Part shown: positions 1-7,199 of the stretch, in pieces | How the letters are laid out: each line of letters opens with the position of its first letter | Numbering within the stretch: the stretch's first letter is position 1 | Source: an uncultured Phocaeicola sp. | Lineage (GTDB): Bacteria; Bacteroidota; Bacteroidia; Bacteroidales; Bacteroidaceae | Direction: 5' to 3' | DNA length: 8,649 nucleotides | NCBI GenBank assembly: GCA_958434805.1 | Contig: CAUBDX010000051.1 | Coordinates: 1 to 8,649 of the forward strand | The notes under the pieces: model-generated | What the model was told of the DNA's origin: nothing | The model's database searches: none | The model's input: the letters and a program-made list of their open reading frames with translations, nothing else | Translations under genes and position numbers: made by a program

Positions 1-130
1 AAGCCCATTGGCAGAATTAAGTATGCACTAAATTAATTCCGCCAACAGGTTAATACAAACAAAATCTGCTAACGCTCTTCCTATTCCAACTAACCGGAAA
101 GTATATTGCAACCAAGAACACTGGGCACAA

Positions 131-2473
131 ATGAGCAGCGACTTTCCTTTGTCCATATCTCAACGCGAAACACTAGCAATGTACACAACACCGGAATGTG
201 CTGATATTTTTGTCGTCAACGGTCCTCCGGGAACAGGAAAAACCACTTTTCTGCAAACTGTCATCGCAAACAGACTTGCTCATAATATTCTAAACAATCC
301 GGAAGAGCCGGAAATTATAGTTGCAAGTTCAGCTAATAATCAGGCAATCACCAATATCCTGAAGGATTTCAAAGCGGAAACAACCAATGACACAACACAT
401 CCCCGGTTGTCCAACCGCTGGCTACCCGAACTGGATACATTAGGCTTATATCTGTCAGGGAAAAAAGAGCTGCAACAACAGTACAAAATGATGTTCAACC
501 CCAAAGGGGATGGATTTCCGGCAGCATACGATACACCTGAACGTCAAGAAGAGTACAAACAATTCTATCTGCAATGCTTCAATAACTTTTTCAAGAAAAA
601 CTATCAAGACGAAACAAAATGCCGACAATTTCTCCGTAAAGAAATGCAAGCCCTCCAAAAAAAGATTATTCTCTGTATCCAAGCTGCCGAAACAACAGAA
701 TACGGAAACCGGAAGGAAAACAATATATTACAGAAGTTTATCCGCAAATTCCATGAGCCATTACCCTCCTACGACAAAGTAATAGAACAGTGGACTTTGA
801 CAGAAGAATTCAAAGAACGTTACGAAAAAATAAGTTCCAACCCTGAGTATGGCAACTTGCCTTATACAGAAGACATGGCAGTAAGGCTGGATATCAGCTA
901 TCGGTATCAAATGTTCTGGTATGCCATACATTATCGGGAAGCCGAGTTTATTCACCGGTTAAGCAAGTGCGATGAAGGCAAGCAGCGCACACAAGAAGCC
1001 TATACCCAAAGATTAAAACGTTTGGCTTGCGTAATGCCTGTTTTCATCTCTACTTTCCATTCTCTACCCAAGTATATGACCTATGCGGAGAACGGAAAAT
1101 GGGATATTCCTTTATACAATGGAATAGATCTGTTGATTGTAGATGAATCCGGACAAGTTTCACCCGAACTTGCCGTTCCCTCCTTCAGTTTGGCCAAGCA
1201 AGCGATTTTAGTAGGTGATATTCAACAAATAGAGCCTGTATGGTCCATTTCTGATGAATATTCATTCATTAATTTAAAGAATCTGGGCATTGTTTCCAAC
1301 CAGTCCTCGGAAAAATACCGTTTTTTAGAAAACAATGGTTTCCTTTCTTCTTCCGGAAGTATAATGAAACTGGCACGTAAAAGCTGTAATTTTACAGTAA
1401 AAGGTGAAAAAGGAGCTTTTCTGACCGAACACAGACGATGCGTAGATTCCATTATTGCCTATTGCAATGATTATGTTTACCACGGCAGGTTACTTCCTAA
1501 AAAAGGTAACGAAGTAAAATACAAGTCCCTCCCTTCCAAAGGATATGTACACATCAACAGTTACAGCAGCCCTGGAAAAACAGGAAGTCGCCTCAACCGG
1601 GCTGAAGCGGAAGCCATTGTCTGTTGGCTGGAACTGGAAAAAGATAATCTGGAAAAGACCTATAAAAAGCCTATTCATGAAATTGTAGCCGTAGTAACTC
1701 CTTTTAAAGCCCAAGAAGCCGAAATACGGCATCAAATACAAAAAATATCAGGAAATGAGAAATATAAAGATATGATCATCGGCACAGTACATTCCCTGCA
1801 AGGTGCCCAATGTCCGATTGTTCTTTTTTCAACAGTCAACTCTCCCGAAGACCATTCTCTTTTTATGGAGCGTGATGGAAAATACAATATGCTCAATGTA
1901 GCGATATCGCGCGCTCAGCATCATTTCATTGTTTTTGGCAACATGAATATTTTCCATCCGGAAGAAAACACCCCGGTAGGAAATATGGCTAAATGGCTTT
2001 TCGATGATCCATCCAACGAGATTTCCAACAACTTTATTTACCAACAGGAAGTTCCGCTGTGCACCTACCACCCCACCCTTCGTCTGTCCACCACAGAAGA
2101 GCATATCCAGGTTCTGCACCAAGCTTTTGAAAAAGCAAGACACCGTCTGCTGATTGTATCTCCATTCATATCTATCCACGCCATAGAAAACGACCAGTTG
2201 GTTCCGCTGATACGCCACACGGTACAACGAGGAGTGAATGTCACAGTCTACACCGATTCGTCTCTAGATTATGATACGAAAACCAATCAGTTGCTCAGCC
2301 GTGCCGAAGAGGGACGGAACATATTAATAGAAAATGGCGCAACCCTCATTGAAGTAAAAGGTATCCACAATAAATCATTGGCCATTGATAACCATACACT
2401 TATAGAGGGTTCTTTCAACTGGTTTTATCCGCCAACCGCCATAAAGAATACTCCCGCCACGAATGTTCCATAG
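131..2473 (+). CDS. SF1 (COG1112/UPF1-like) helicase with C-terminal phospholipase-D-like domain, central open frame
   Basis: Predicted nucleic-acid-dependent ATPase/helicase fused to a PLD-type nuclease, probably cytoplasmic. Counting from the ATG at 131: Q-motif-like SQRE at 10-13, Walker A GPPGTGKT at 31-38, motif II DESGQ at 338-342, motif III GDIQQ at 362-366, motif IV EHRR at 433-436, motif V around HSLQGAQ at 554-560, and motif VI NVAISRAQ at 589-596. The PLD module follows at about 665-765 and has one HxK signature (H746, K748, D753) with GSFNW at 760-764. The last 15 residues are an out-of-frame artefact. This ATG is probably not the true start: the frame is open back to 32 and the 33 upstream codons look coding (for example LPIPTNRKVYCNQEHWAQ), as in relatives where such sequence precedes SDDFPLS-type segments. 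Helicase plus PLD in one chain is the layout of Mokosh type II (MkoC). The defence role is inferred from architecture only; the helicase and PLD identities are secure. Confidence 0.85.
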   Translation: MSSDFPLSISQRETLAMYTTPECADIFVVNGPPGTGKTTFLQTVIANRLAHNILNNPEEPEIIVASSANNQAITNILKDFKAETTNDTTHPRLSNRWLPELDTLGLYLSGKKELQQQYKMMFNPKGDGFPAAYDTPERQEEYKQFYLQCFNNFFKKNYQDETKCRQFLRKEMQALQKKIILCIQAAETTEYGNRKENNILQKFIRKFHEPLPSYDKVIEQWTLTEEFKERYEKISSNPEYGNLPYTEDMAVRLDISYRYQMFWYAIHYREAEFIHRLSKCDEGKQRTQEAYTQRLKRLACVMPVFISTFHSLPKYMTYAENGKWDIPLYNGIDLLIVDESGQVSPELAVPSFSLAKQAILVGDIQQIEPVWSISDEYSFINLKNLGIVSNQSSEKYRFLENNGFLSSSGSIMKLARKSCNFTVKGEKGAFLTEHRRCVDSIIAYCNDYVYHGRLLPKKGNEVKYKSLPSKGYVHINSYSSPGKTGSRLNRAEAEAIVCWLELEKDNLEKTYKKPIHEIVAVVTPFKAQEAEIRHQIQKISGNEKYKDMIIGTVHSLQGAQCPIVLFSTVNSPEDHSLFMERDGKYNMLNVAISRAQHHFIVFGNMNIFHPEENTPVGNMAKWLFDDPSNEISNNFIYQQEVPLCTYHPTLRLSTTEEHIQVLHQAFEKARHRLLIVSPFISIHAIENDQLVPLIRHTVQRGVNVTVYTDSSLDYDTKTNQLLSRAEEGRNILIENGATLIEVKGIHNKSLAIDNHTLIEGSFNWFYPPTAIKNTPATNVP

Positions 2474-2877
2474 TTGTATCATCTGTTCAAGCCGATGAGT
2501 ACATCAACAATCTGATAAAGGAACTAGAAAGCAGAGAAAAAACCTTTCAATCCCTATCTAAGCCTACAATCAATCTTGACATTGACCAAAAATATCCGGG
2601 GTTCTTTACAAAAGAATCTTTTAATGATTGTACAGAAGAAGATATTTGCCGTATAAAACAAAAAGTCCAAGAGTTAGGCATTCAGAAAACAGTCCTTCCA
2701 CCTTATATCCATAAACAACGTGAAACTTTCCCACGTGCTTATGAACCTTGGTGCACAGAAGAAAAGGAAATTATATGTGAGTTGATGCAAAAGACCAATC
2801 ATCTTTCTATTTTTATAGAATGTCTGCAACGTACAGGACAAGCAATTCAAATTCAGATAGAAGGCAAAAACAATTGA
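2428..2877 (+). pseudogene. Out-of-frame C-terminal segment of the helicase-PLD gene
   Basis: Frame 1 is open for 149 codons from TCC at 2428 to a TGA at 2875-2877. It has no sensible start of its own and continues the PLD domain directly: SANRHKEYSRHECSIVVSS follows GSFNWF, the usual continuation after the GSxN motif. After a charged linker (QADEYINNLIKELES) the chain ends in PWCTEEKEIICELM and FIECLQRTGQAIQIQI. This matches the W-x-x-EE...L...L.R..GAI pattern often found at the C-terminus of Bacteroidales helicases, probably a small helix-turn-helix or Myb-like nucleic-acid-binding tail. The break lies in the TTTT run at 2423-2426; adding one T gives GSFNWF-L-SANR. Without this segment the PLD domain is cut just after its catalytic motif and may not fold. 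Confidence 0.85.
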
Positions 2878-2941
2878 TTATAATCCTGAACTGATATCCT
2901 TTTTATGATATTCGGGAAACTTGGGAAACAAGAATCAGTCC

Positions 2942-2999
2942 CTATACGGAAGAGAGGAAAAGACAAATTACTTTTTGCCTTTTCCTCTCTTCCGTATAG
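2942..2999. terminator. Long near-perfect hairpin between convergent genes (possible bidirectional terminator)
   Basis: The 21-base arm at 2942-2962 is exactly complementary to 2979-2999. After one A/C mismatch (2963/2978) four more pairs (2964-2967 with 2974-2977) leave a 6-base loop. It sits 64 bases past the helicase stop and 26 bases before the stop of the opposing DUF418 gene, the right place for a bidirectional terminator. Neither strand has a clear U run after the stem, so it is not a textbook intrinsic terminator. Confidence 0.5.
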
Positions 3000-3025
3000 C
3001 ATATGCAACTCCTGCCCAGAGTTCC

Positions 3026-4207
3026 TTATTTTTTGGAATACATCCAGGTCCATTTATGCCAAAGACTCTCTAACGGTCCCTGCTTATGTCCTTTCAACCA
3101 CCACTTGCAGAACTGTACTTGCAACAAAAAGAGTACAAAACCAACCAACAAACTCAACGTATATCCACAGTACGGAGCCAGATAAAGTCCGAAAGGGAAA
3201 TAAATAATAGCTCCGGCAATAGATTGGGTGATATAATTAGTCAGACTCATCCTACCATAATAACGAAGATTTGATACAAAATTCTTGAACCTATCCCGTT
3301 GATAAAGCAATACAAAAGAAGCAACCAGTACAAATGTAAAAGCGAACTTTTGCCACATATCAAAAGCAGTTCCGGCAGTCTGGCGAATGAGTTCACTGTC
3401 ACTAGCCATAATCAACTCTTTCAGTTGGAAAAGCGGAGCAAAAGAGATAGCGGAAATGATAAGAGCCTTCACCCAAAAACGAGTATGTTTTTCGGAAGTA
3501 ACAAACAATTGTTTGCGTCCGATATATAATCCCATCAAAAACAAGCCGGCAGTCTGCCAAAAACGCCCTGCTCCCAGAGCCCAATATAGACTGGCTTTCT
3601 GACCAAAGGTCATATTCTTACCCAAAAACTCCCACAAATTCCCCTCTTTGGTATATTCCGCCACTTCTTTATACATCGCGCCCACTCCCCAATCGGGCAA
3701 AGTATGAGAAGGATCAAACAGACCTACTATATAATGATACCACTCAACGGGCTGCAATAAAAACAAAATAGCCGTAACTAGTATGGCACAGTCACTCCAC
3801 TTGCGCACCACGAACAATACGATTCCCACTACCGAGAACAGCAACAACACATCTCCTGCCGGAAAAAAAGCTGCATTCAGCGTAGCAAAAGCTACCAATA
3901 ACAGCAAACGCCACAGAAAACGATAACCAAAATCTTTTCCTTTACGCTGTTGGTTAGCCGACTGAATATAAAATGTAAATCCAAACAGCAAAGCAAAAAT
4001 GGCATACGATTTTCCAGCCAATAAAGTAAATGTAACATTGAATACCCCGTCATTCAGTATATTCAACCATGCAGGCTGGTCTACCGGATAAACCGGAAAG
4101 ATGAAATGCTCCAAACTATGCACTAAAAGAATTGCCATGACTGCAAATCCCCGTAAAGCATCCACCACCTCAACGCGTGGCAGTTTTTCTGATAATTGTT
4201 TTTCCAT
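3026..4207 (-). CDS. DUF418 family polytopic membrane protein
   Basis: A 393-residue inner-membrane protein of the DUF418/YeiB type. The N-terminus has the family signature R11-x4-D16-x2-RG (RVEVVDALRGFAVM) running into the first membrane helix. Many hydrophobic helices follow (for example about 20-37, 56-81, 97-115, 119-135, 140-153, 219-230, 246-260, 287-302). The DUF418 C-terminal domain covers about 235-390, with GRMSLTNY at 318-325 and GPLESLW at 377-383. Family members are loosely related to acyltransferase-3 membrane proteins and are often placed beside them; the reaction is unknown. The ATG at 4205-4207 is the first start and lies 10 bases after the stop of an acyltransferase-3 remnant, so this was probably the distal gene of a two-gene operon whose promoter end has been deleted. 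No strong promoter is visible directly upstream, so current expression is doubtful. Family call secure; biochemical role unknown. Confidence 0.9.
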   Translation of the reverse strand: MEKQLSEKLPRVEVVDALRGFAVMAILLVHSLEHFIFPVYPVDQPAWLNILNDGVFNVTFTLLAGKSYAIFALLFGFTFYIQSANQQRKGKDFGYRFLWRLLLLVAFATLNAAFFPAGDVLLLFSVVGIVLFVVRKWSDCAILVTAILFLLQPVEWYHYIVGLFDPSHTLPDWGVGAMYKEVAEYTKEGNLWEFLGKNMTFGQKASLYWALGAGRFWQTAGLFLMGLYIGRKQLFVTSEKHTRFWVKALIISAISFAPLFQLKELIMASDSELIRQTAGTAFDMWQKFAFTFVLVASFVLLYQRDRFKNFVSNLRYYGRMSLTNYITQSIAGAIIYFPFGLYLAPYCGYTLSLLVGFVLFLLQVQFCKWWLKGHKQGPLESLWHKWTWMYSKK

Positions 4208-4217
4208 GAACTAGTTA

Positions 4218-4388
4218 TTATTGTTTATTTAAAATTCGTTTTACCCAGCGGTTGGCCGGTTTCTCAAAATAATAATAAGAAAGCAGACTCAGCCCGATAG
4301 CGACTGCAAAGATAAGCGGAATACTGATATACAGACTGATATGCCAATCGTATGTTTGCGCCAACTGCACATAAGCAAATAATATCCA
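4218..4388 (-). pseudogene. 3' remnant of an acyltransferase family 3 (OafA-like) gene
   Basis: Reading leftward, about 56 codons end in a TAA at 4218-4220. They encode a membrane helix and a basic tail: LAQTYDWHISLYISIP, then IFAVAIGLSLLSYYY, then FEKPANRWVKRILNKQ. The (Q)LAxTYDWxISLxISIP stretch and the final helix followed by E-x-P-x-x-R are typical of the last transmembrane segment of acyltransferase-3 proteins, which O-acylate cell-surface sugars. The frame meets a TAG at 4389-4391, and the similarity-bearing sequence stops there abruptly, so about 300 N-terminal residues are missing. There is no start codon in a useful position. The 10-base gap to the DUF418 start suggests they were once one operon. 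Probably non-functional. Confidence 0.75.
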
Positions 4389-4527
4389 CTATACTCTCCT
4401 CTTCGGTGCTATTCCTGCTCTACATATCCGGGGGAGCGGTGAGCAACATTGGATAATAGACTACAGACAATATCATCAGAGTTTTGACAACTCTTACCAA
4501 AAACTGTATATTAAAAAGAGAAACTGA
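4375..4527 (+). pseudogene. 3' remnant of an unidentified + strand gene
   Basis: A frame open only after the TAA at 4372-4374 runs to a TGA at 4525-4527. From about 4390 it reads like a real C-terminus (LLFGAIPALHIRGSGEQHW followed by IIDYRQYHQSFDNSYQKLY and a basic KKRN end). There is no ATG in it and I do not recognise the family. It begins within a few bases of where the acyltransferase-3 remnant on the other strand ends, which suggests both lost their 5' parts in one event. Its stop is 4 bases from the stop of the convergent ATPase gene. The call rests on amino-acid texture only and could be chance. Confidence 0.4.
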
Positions 4528-4531
4528 TTTC

Positions 4532-5803
4532 CTACAATATTTCCTTTAAATTCCAAGCCTGTATATGCCTGACCCCTTCATTGGAAGGGAATTGTACCTC
4601 ATCCATGGAAACGACATATTTTTCATAATTATCACCTATCGTCAGCAAAGGAGCATATTCCCGTTCCATGGTTTGTGCCGTTTCCAACATGTAAGTTGCT
4701 TGAAGATAAATCACTCTATCGTCCTTCATAGCAACAAAATCAACTTCTTTATCCCGAAAAGAACCTGTATATACAATATAGCCTAAACGACGAAGTTCCA
4801 AATATACTGCATTCTCCAACAAATACCCGACTCCATAAGCAAAGCCCGGATAAAGAAAATTCTTAAAGGACAAGTCATTCAGATAATACTTGCAATTACC
4901 TGCCACCACATCCTTTCCTTTTATATTGTAACGTTCTGTTTTATAGGCAAGAAAAGCTTCTTCTATATAACCTAGATAATTAGATAAGGTATCATAACTC
5001 ACCTTCCGGTTCTTGGATTTAAAGAAATTAACAATATGCTGAACGGAAAACAGATTGGACGCATTATTCACCAAATAAATAAAAATATCATCCAATAACC
5101 TTACATCACGAACGGGTTTACGCTTCACTATATCACGCAACAAAATCGTATCTTTCACAGAAGCGACATACTGTTTTTCTGACTCGACAGTGGGCAGGTT
5201 GTACAATTCGGGCAAACCGCCTTTCTGTAAATAGGCCAAATAAGAAGCCCGACCGGCAGGTTGCTGCATCAACTGTAAATATTCAGCATAACTATAGGGG
5301 AATATATGAAATTCTACATAACGTCCCGACAAAAGAGTGGCAAGTTCACTGGAAAGCATTTTAGAGTTAGAACCGCTGATAAACAATTCACTCTCTTCGA
5401 CAAAGTCTTGCGAATGGGAGTTTACAAACCTTTCCCAGCCATCCACATTTTGAATTTCATCGAAAAACAAATATACTTTTCCTTGCGGTTTAAGCTTTTC
5501 CCGATAAAAACGATACAGACTTTCCAATGCTTTATAATCATCAATAAAATCAAATTCCAGATACTCCTTATTTATATATAGGATATTAGCCGGATTTACT
5601 CCTCGTTCCGAGACAAGACTTGAAGCAATTTGCCTGAGAATATAACTTTTGCCCGAACGACGTTGTCCTATAAGTACCTTCACCAAGTTATTCCCCACAA
5701 AATTGCCAATCTTGTCGGTATAAGATTTCCGTTCCAGTCCCAATTGATACGTATTTCCACCCCAAAGGTTATACTTTTCTAAAGCTTTCCATTTATCGTC
5801 CAT
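4532..5803 (-). CDS. AAA_14/DUF4143 family ATPase
   Basis: A 423-residue P-loop ATPase of the AAA_14 + DUF4143 type, very common in Bacteroidales. Walker A is GQRRSGKS at 46-53, Walker B is VYLFFDE at 110-116, and a sensor-like GSNSKML is at 144-150. A winged-helix-like region follows at about 235-290. The C-terminal DUF4143 part has a restriction-endonuclease-like pattern: E330/E336, then EVDF with D355, then YLQ with Q368. The role of the family is not established; suggestions include toxin-like or mobile-element-linked functions. I place the start at the ATG at 5801-5803 (MDDKWKALEK). The longer frame to 5860 reads through the -7 box at 5821-5828 and an operator-like palindrome, giving an implausible leader (MLFFRLYSKKTIF). 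The leader mRNA would then be only about 12 bases. The gene is intact and stands alone, divergent from the dehydrogenase operon. Confidence 0.9.
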   Translation of the reverse strand: MDDKWKALEKYNLWGGNTYQLGLERKSYTDKIGNFVGNNLVKVLIGQRRSGKSYILRQIASSLVSERGVNPANILYINKEYLEFDFIDDYKALESLYRFYREKLKPQGKVYLFFDEIQNVDGWERFVNSHSQDFVEESELFISGSNSKMLSSELATLLSGRYVEFHIFPYSYAEYLQLMQQPAGRASYLAYLQKGGLPELYNLPTVESEKQYVASVKDTILLRDIVKRKPVRDVRLLDDIFIYLVNNASNLFSVQHIVNFFKSKNRKVSYDTLSNYLGYIEEAFLAYKTERYNIKGKDVVAGNCKYYLNDLSFKNFLYPGFAYGVGYLLENAVYLELRRLGYIVYTGSFRDKEVDFVAMKDDRVIYLQATYMLETAQTMEREYAPLLTIGDNYEKYVVSMDEVQFPSNEGVRHIQAWNLKEIL

Positions 5804-5820
5804 ACTCGAATCTTTTCCCA

Positions 5821-5850
5821 CAAAGATAGTTTTTTTCGAGTATAATCGAA
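5821..5850 (-). promoter_or_regulatory. Promoter of the DUF4143 ATPase gene
   Basis: On the minus strand TATCTTTG (5821-5828) matches the Bacteroides -7 consensus TAnnTTTG exactly. The expected -33 region falls at about 5847-5850, inside the proximal 24-bp palindrome. Transcription would begin about 5815, roughly 12 bases before the ATG at 5803. A regulator bound to the palindrome would cover the -33 region and probably repress. Confidence 0.65.
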
Positions 5851-5854
5851 AAAA
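5831..5854. repeat. 24-bp near-palindrome, proximal copy (operator-like)
   Basis: Arms TTTTTTCGA and TCGAAAAAA flank the spacer GTATAA. Only one pair (bases 10 and 15) is mismatched over the whole 24 bp. It is identical to the copy at 5871-5894, 40 bp away. It overlaps the -33 region of the ATPase promoter. A related half-site, TTCGAGTAT, lies on the minus strand at 5802-5810 across the ATPase start codon. Confidence 0.8.
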
Positions 5855-5870
5855 AAGCACTGTTTATTTC

Positions 5871-5894
5871 TTTTTTCGAGTATAATCGAAAAAA
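5871..5894. repeat. 24-bp near-palindrome, distal copy (operator-like)
   Basis: This copy is identical over 24 bp to the one at 5831-5854. The start-to-start distance is exactly 40 bp, close to four helical turns, so proteins bound at the two sites would face the same side of the DNA. It lies between the divergent ATPase and dehydrogenase promoters. Confidence 0.8.
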
Positions 5895-5988
5895 CGTATC
5901 TATCTCAAACTGAATTAAAGAAAACGAATACAATCCGGCAGTATGTAAAATTTAACAAATTACTTAAACAAGCAAACTATTATTTTCC

Positions 5989-5996
5989 TACATTTG
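5989..5996 (+). promoter_or_regulatory. -7 box of the dehydrogenase-creatininase operon promoter
   Basis: TACATTTG matches TAnnTTTG and lies 30 bases before the ATG at 6027. Transcription would start around 6002-6003, giving a leader of about 25 bases. No clear TTTG is seen at -33, which is common in Bacteroides promoters. The start region (GAAAGAACATG) is A-rich with no strong Shine-Dalgarno, also usual in this group. Confidence 0.6.
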
Positions 5997-6026
5997 TTAC
6001 CAGTGAAACTTTAAATACGAAAGAAC

Positions 6027-7199
6027 ATGAAAGCAAATCCTGTATTTAGTTTATACATCCCTACCAAATTAGTATTTGGCTGCGGAGAAATCAAGAAATT
6101 ATCCAGTGAAAAATTACCGGGAAAAAAGGCACTGGTCGTCATCTCATCCGGAACTTCCATGCGAAAATATGGATATTTGGAGAGAGTACTTGCCCAATTA
6201 AGACTGAATAATGTAGAAACACTGGTTTACGATAAAATCCTTCCCAACCCCATCAAAGAACATGTCATGGAAGCAGCCGCCATCTGCCGGGAGGAAAAGT
6301 GCGACTTTGTAGTAGGACTGGGAGGCGGAAGTTCCATCGACTCCGCCAAAAGTATAGCTGTTATGGCCTGCAACGACGGTGACTACTGGGATTATGTATC
6401 AGGGGGTAGTGGTAAAGGACGCCCTGTTACCAAAGCACTTCCCATTATCGCCATCCCTACCACCGCCGGAACCGGAACGGAAATGGATCCATGGACAGTG
6501 ATTACCCACGAAACGGCTCAAGAAAAGATAGGCTTCGGTTGCCAGCTGACCTTCCCTACCTTATCTATTGTAGACCCGGAACTGATGGTTTCCATTCCCC
6601 CGCACCTCACCGCCTATCAAGGGTTCGATGCATTCTTCCATGCCGCAGAGGGTTTTATCGCCAATTGTGCAACACCCATCAGTGATCTTTACGCCTTAGA
6701 AGCCATCCGTCTGATCTACAAATATCTGCCAGTAGCCGTAGCCGACGGAAAGAATTTGAAAGCGCGTGCCAAAATTGCTTGGGCCAGCACCTTGGCAGGC
6801 ATGGTGGAAGCCACTTCAAGCTGCACTTCCGAACATTCATTAGAACATGCCATGAGTGCTTATTATCCACAACTTCCTCATGGAGCAGGACTCATTGCCT
6901 TGTCTGAGGCATACTTCGAAACTTTCCGGCATGACTGTACAAAACGTTACATGAAAATGGCTGAAATGATGACCCAGAAAAAGAGCAACCGTCCGTCCGA
7001 TTTCATTGATGCATTGATTACACTGCAAAAAGAATGTAAAGTACATTCTATCAAACTGAGCGAATTTGGTATCCAATCCGAAGATTTCCCCAAATTCCTG
7101 CAAAATGCAAGAGATACGATGGGAGGACTGTTCACTCTCGACCCACGCCCGATTACAGACGAAGAAATCCTGCATATCTTTAAAAATTCTTATAAATAA
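6027..7199 (+). CDS. Iron-containing alcohol dehydrogenase
   Basis: A 390-residue NAD(P)-dependent dehydrogenase of the group III (iron-type) family, which interconverts alcohols and aldehydes or ketones in the cytoplasm. The Rossmann-like N-terminal domain carries GGGSS at 99-103 (GLGGGSSIDSAK) and a second nucleotide-contact region IPTTAGTGTE at 143-152. The metal-binding set is complete by alignment with FucO: D201 and H205 (GFDAFFHAAEGF), H270 (with conserved H274) and H285 (PHG). One extra residue sits between the last two histidines compared with FucO. Length is normal for the family and the gene is intact. The next gene starts within the stop codon (TAATG), so the two are translationally coupled and probably act on the same pathway. 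Substrate is unknown; the sequence is not close enough to fucO, adhE or a butanol dehydrogenase for me to use a symbol. Confidence 0.95.
   Translation: MKANPVFSLYIPTKLVFGCGEIKKLSSEKLPGKKALVVISSGTSMRKYGYLERVLAQLRLNNVETLVYDKILPNPIKEHVMEAAAICREEKCDFVVGLGGGSSIDSAKSIAVMACNDGDYWDYVSGGSGKGRPVTKALPIIAIPTTAGTGTEMDPWTVITHETAQEKIGFGCQLTFPTLSIVDPELMVSIPPHLTAYQGFDAFFHAAEGFIANCATPISDLYALEAIRLIYKYLPVAVADGKNLKARAKIAWASTLAGMVEATSSCTSEHSLEHAMSAYYPQLPHGAGLIALSEAYFETFRHDCTKRYMKMAEMMTQKKSNRPSDFIDALITLQKECKVHSIKLSEFGIQSEDFPKFLQNARDTMGGLFTLDPRPITDEEILHIFKNSYK

Larger units (their letters stand above)
1..2877 (+). pseudogene. Helicase-PLD nuclease gene (Mokosh type II-like), 5'-truncated by window edge and frameshifted
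   Basis: This is the whole span of one large gene whose coding signal changes frame. Frame 1 is open for 11 codons at 1-33 (KPIGRIKYALN). Frame 2 is open from 32 to 2473. Frame 1 resumes from about 2428 to a TGA at 2875-2877. One extra base near 28-37 and one lost base in the T run at 2423-2426 would restore a single reading frame of about 958 residues inside the window. In order, the product has a short N-terminal stretch, a superfamily 1 helicase core, a phospholipase-D-like domain and a helix-turn-helix-like tail. The second break is certain from sequence continuity. The first rests on only 11 codons. The gene continues past the left edge, because family members normally carry a few hundred residues before the Walker A motif. 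Assembly or sequencing indels in homopolymers are an alternative to real inactivation. Confidence 0.75.

Noticed and set aside
1829..2227. 132-codon - strand frame
   Set aside because: Lies wholly inside the strongly supported helicase-PLD coding sequence on the other strand.
4307..4314. TATCTTTG match on the - strand as a promoter for DUF418
   Set aside because: It lies within the acyltransferase-3 remnant coding sequence with no -33 partner at the right distance; possible but most likely chance.
5804..5860. Longer start for the DUF4143 ATPase at 5860 (19 extra residues)
   Set aside because: The extension is encoded by the -7 box and the operator-like palindrome, and its sequence does not look like part of the family's N-terminus; the ATG at 5803 directly follows the promoter.
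5831..5894. Repeats 40 bp apart as a short CRISPR array
   Set aside because: Only two copies with a 16-bp gap, near-palindromic AT-rich repeats and no cas genes; promoter operators fit better.
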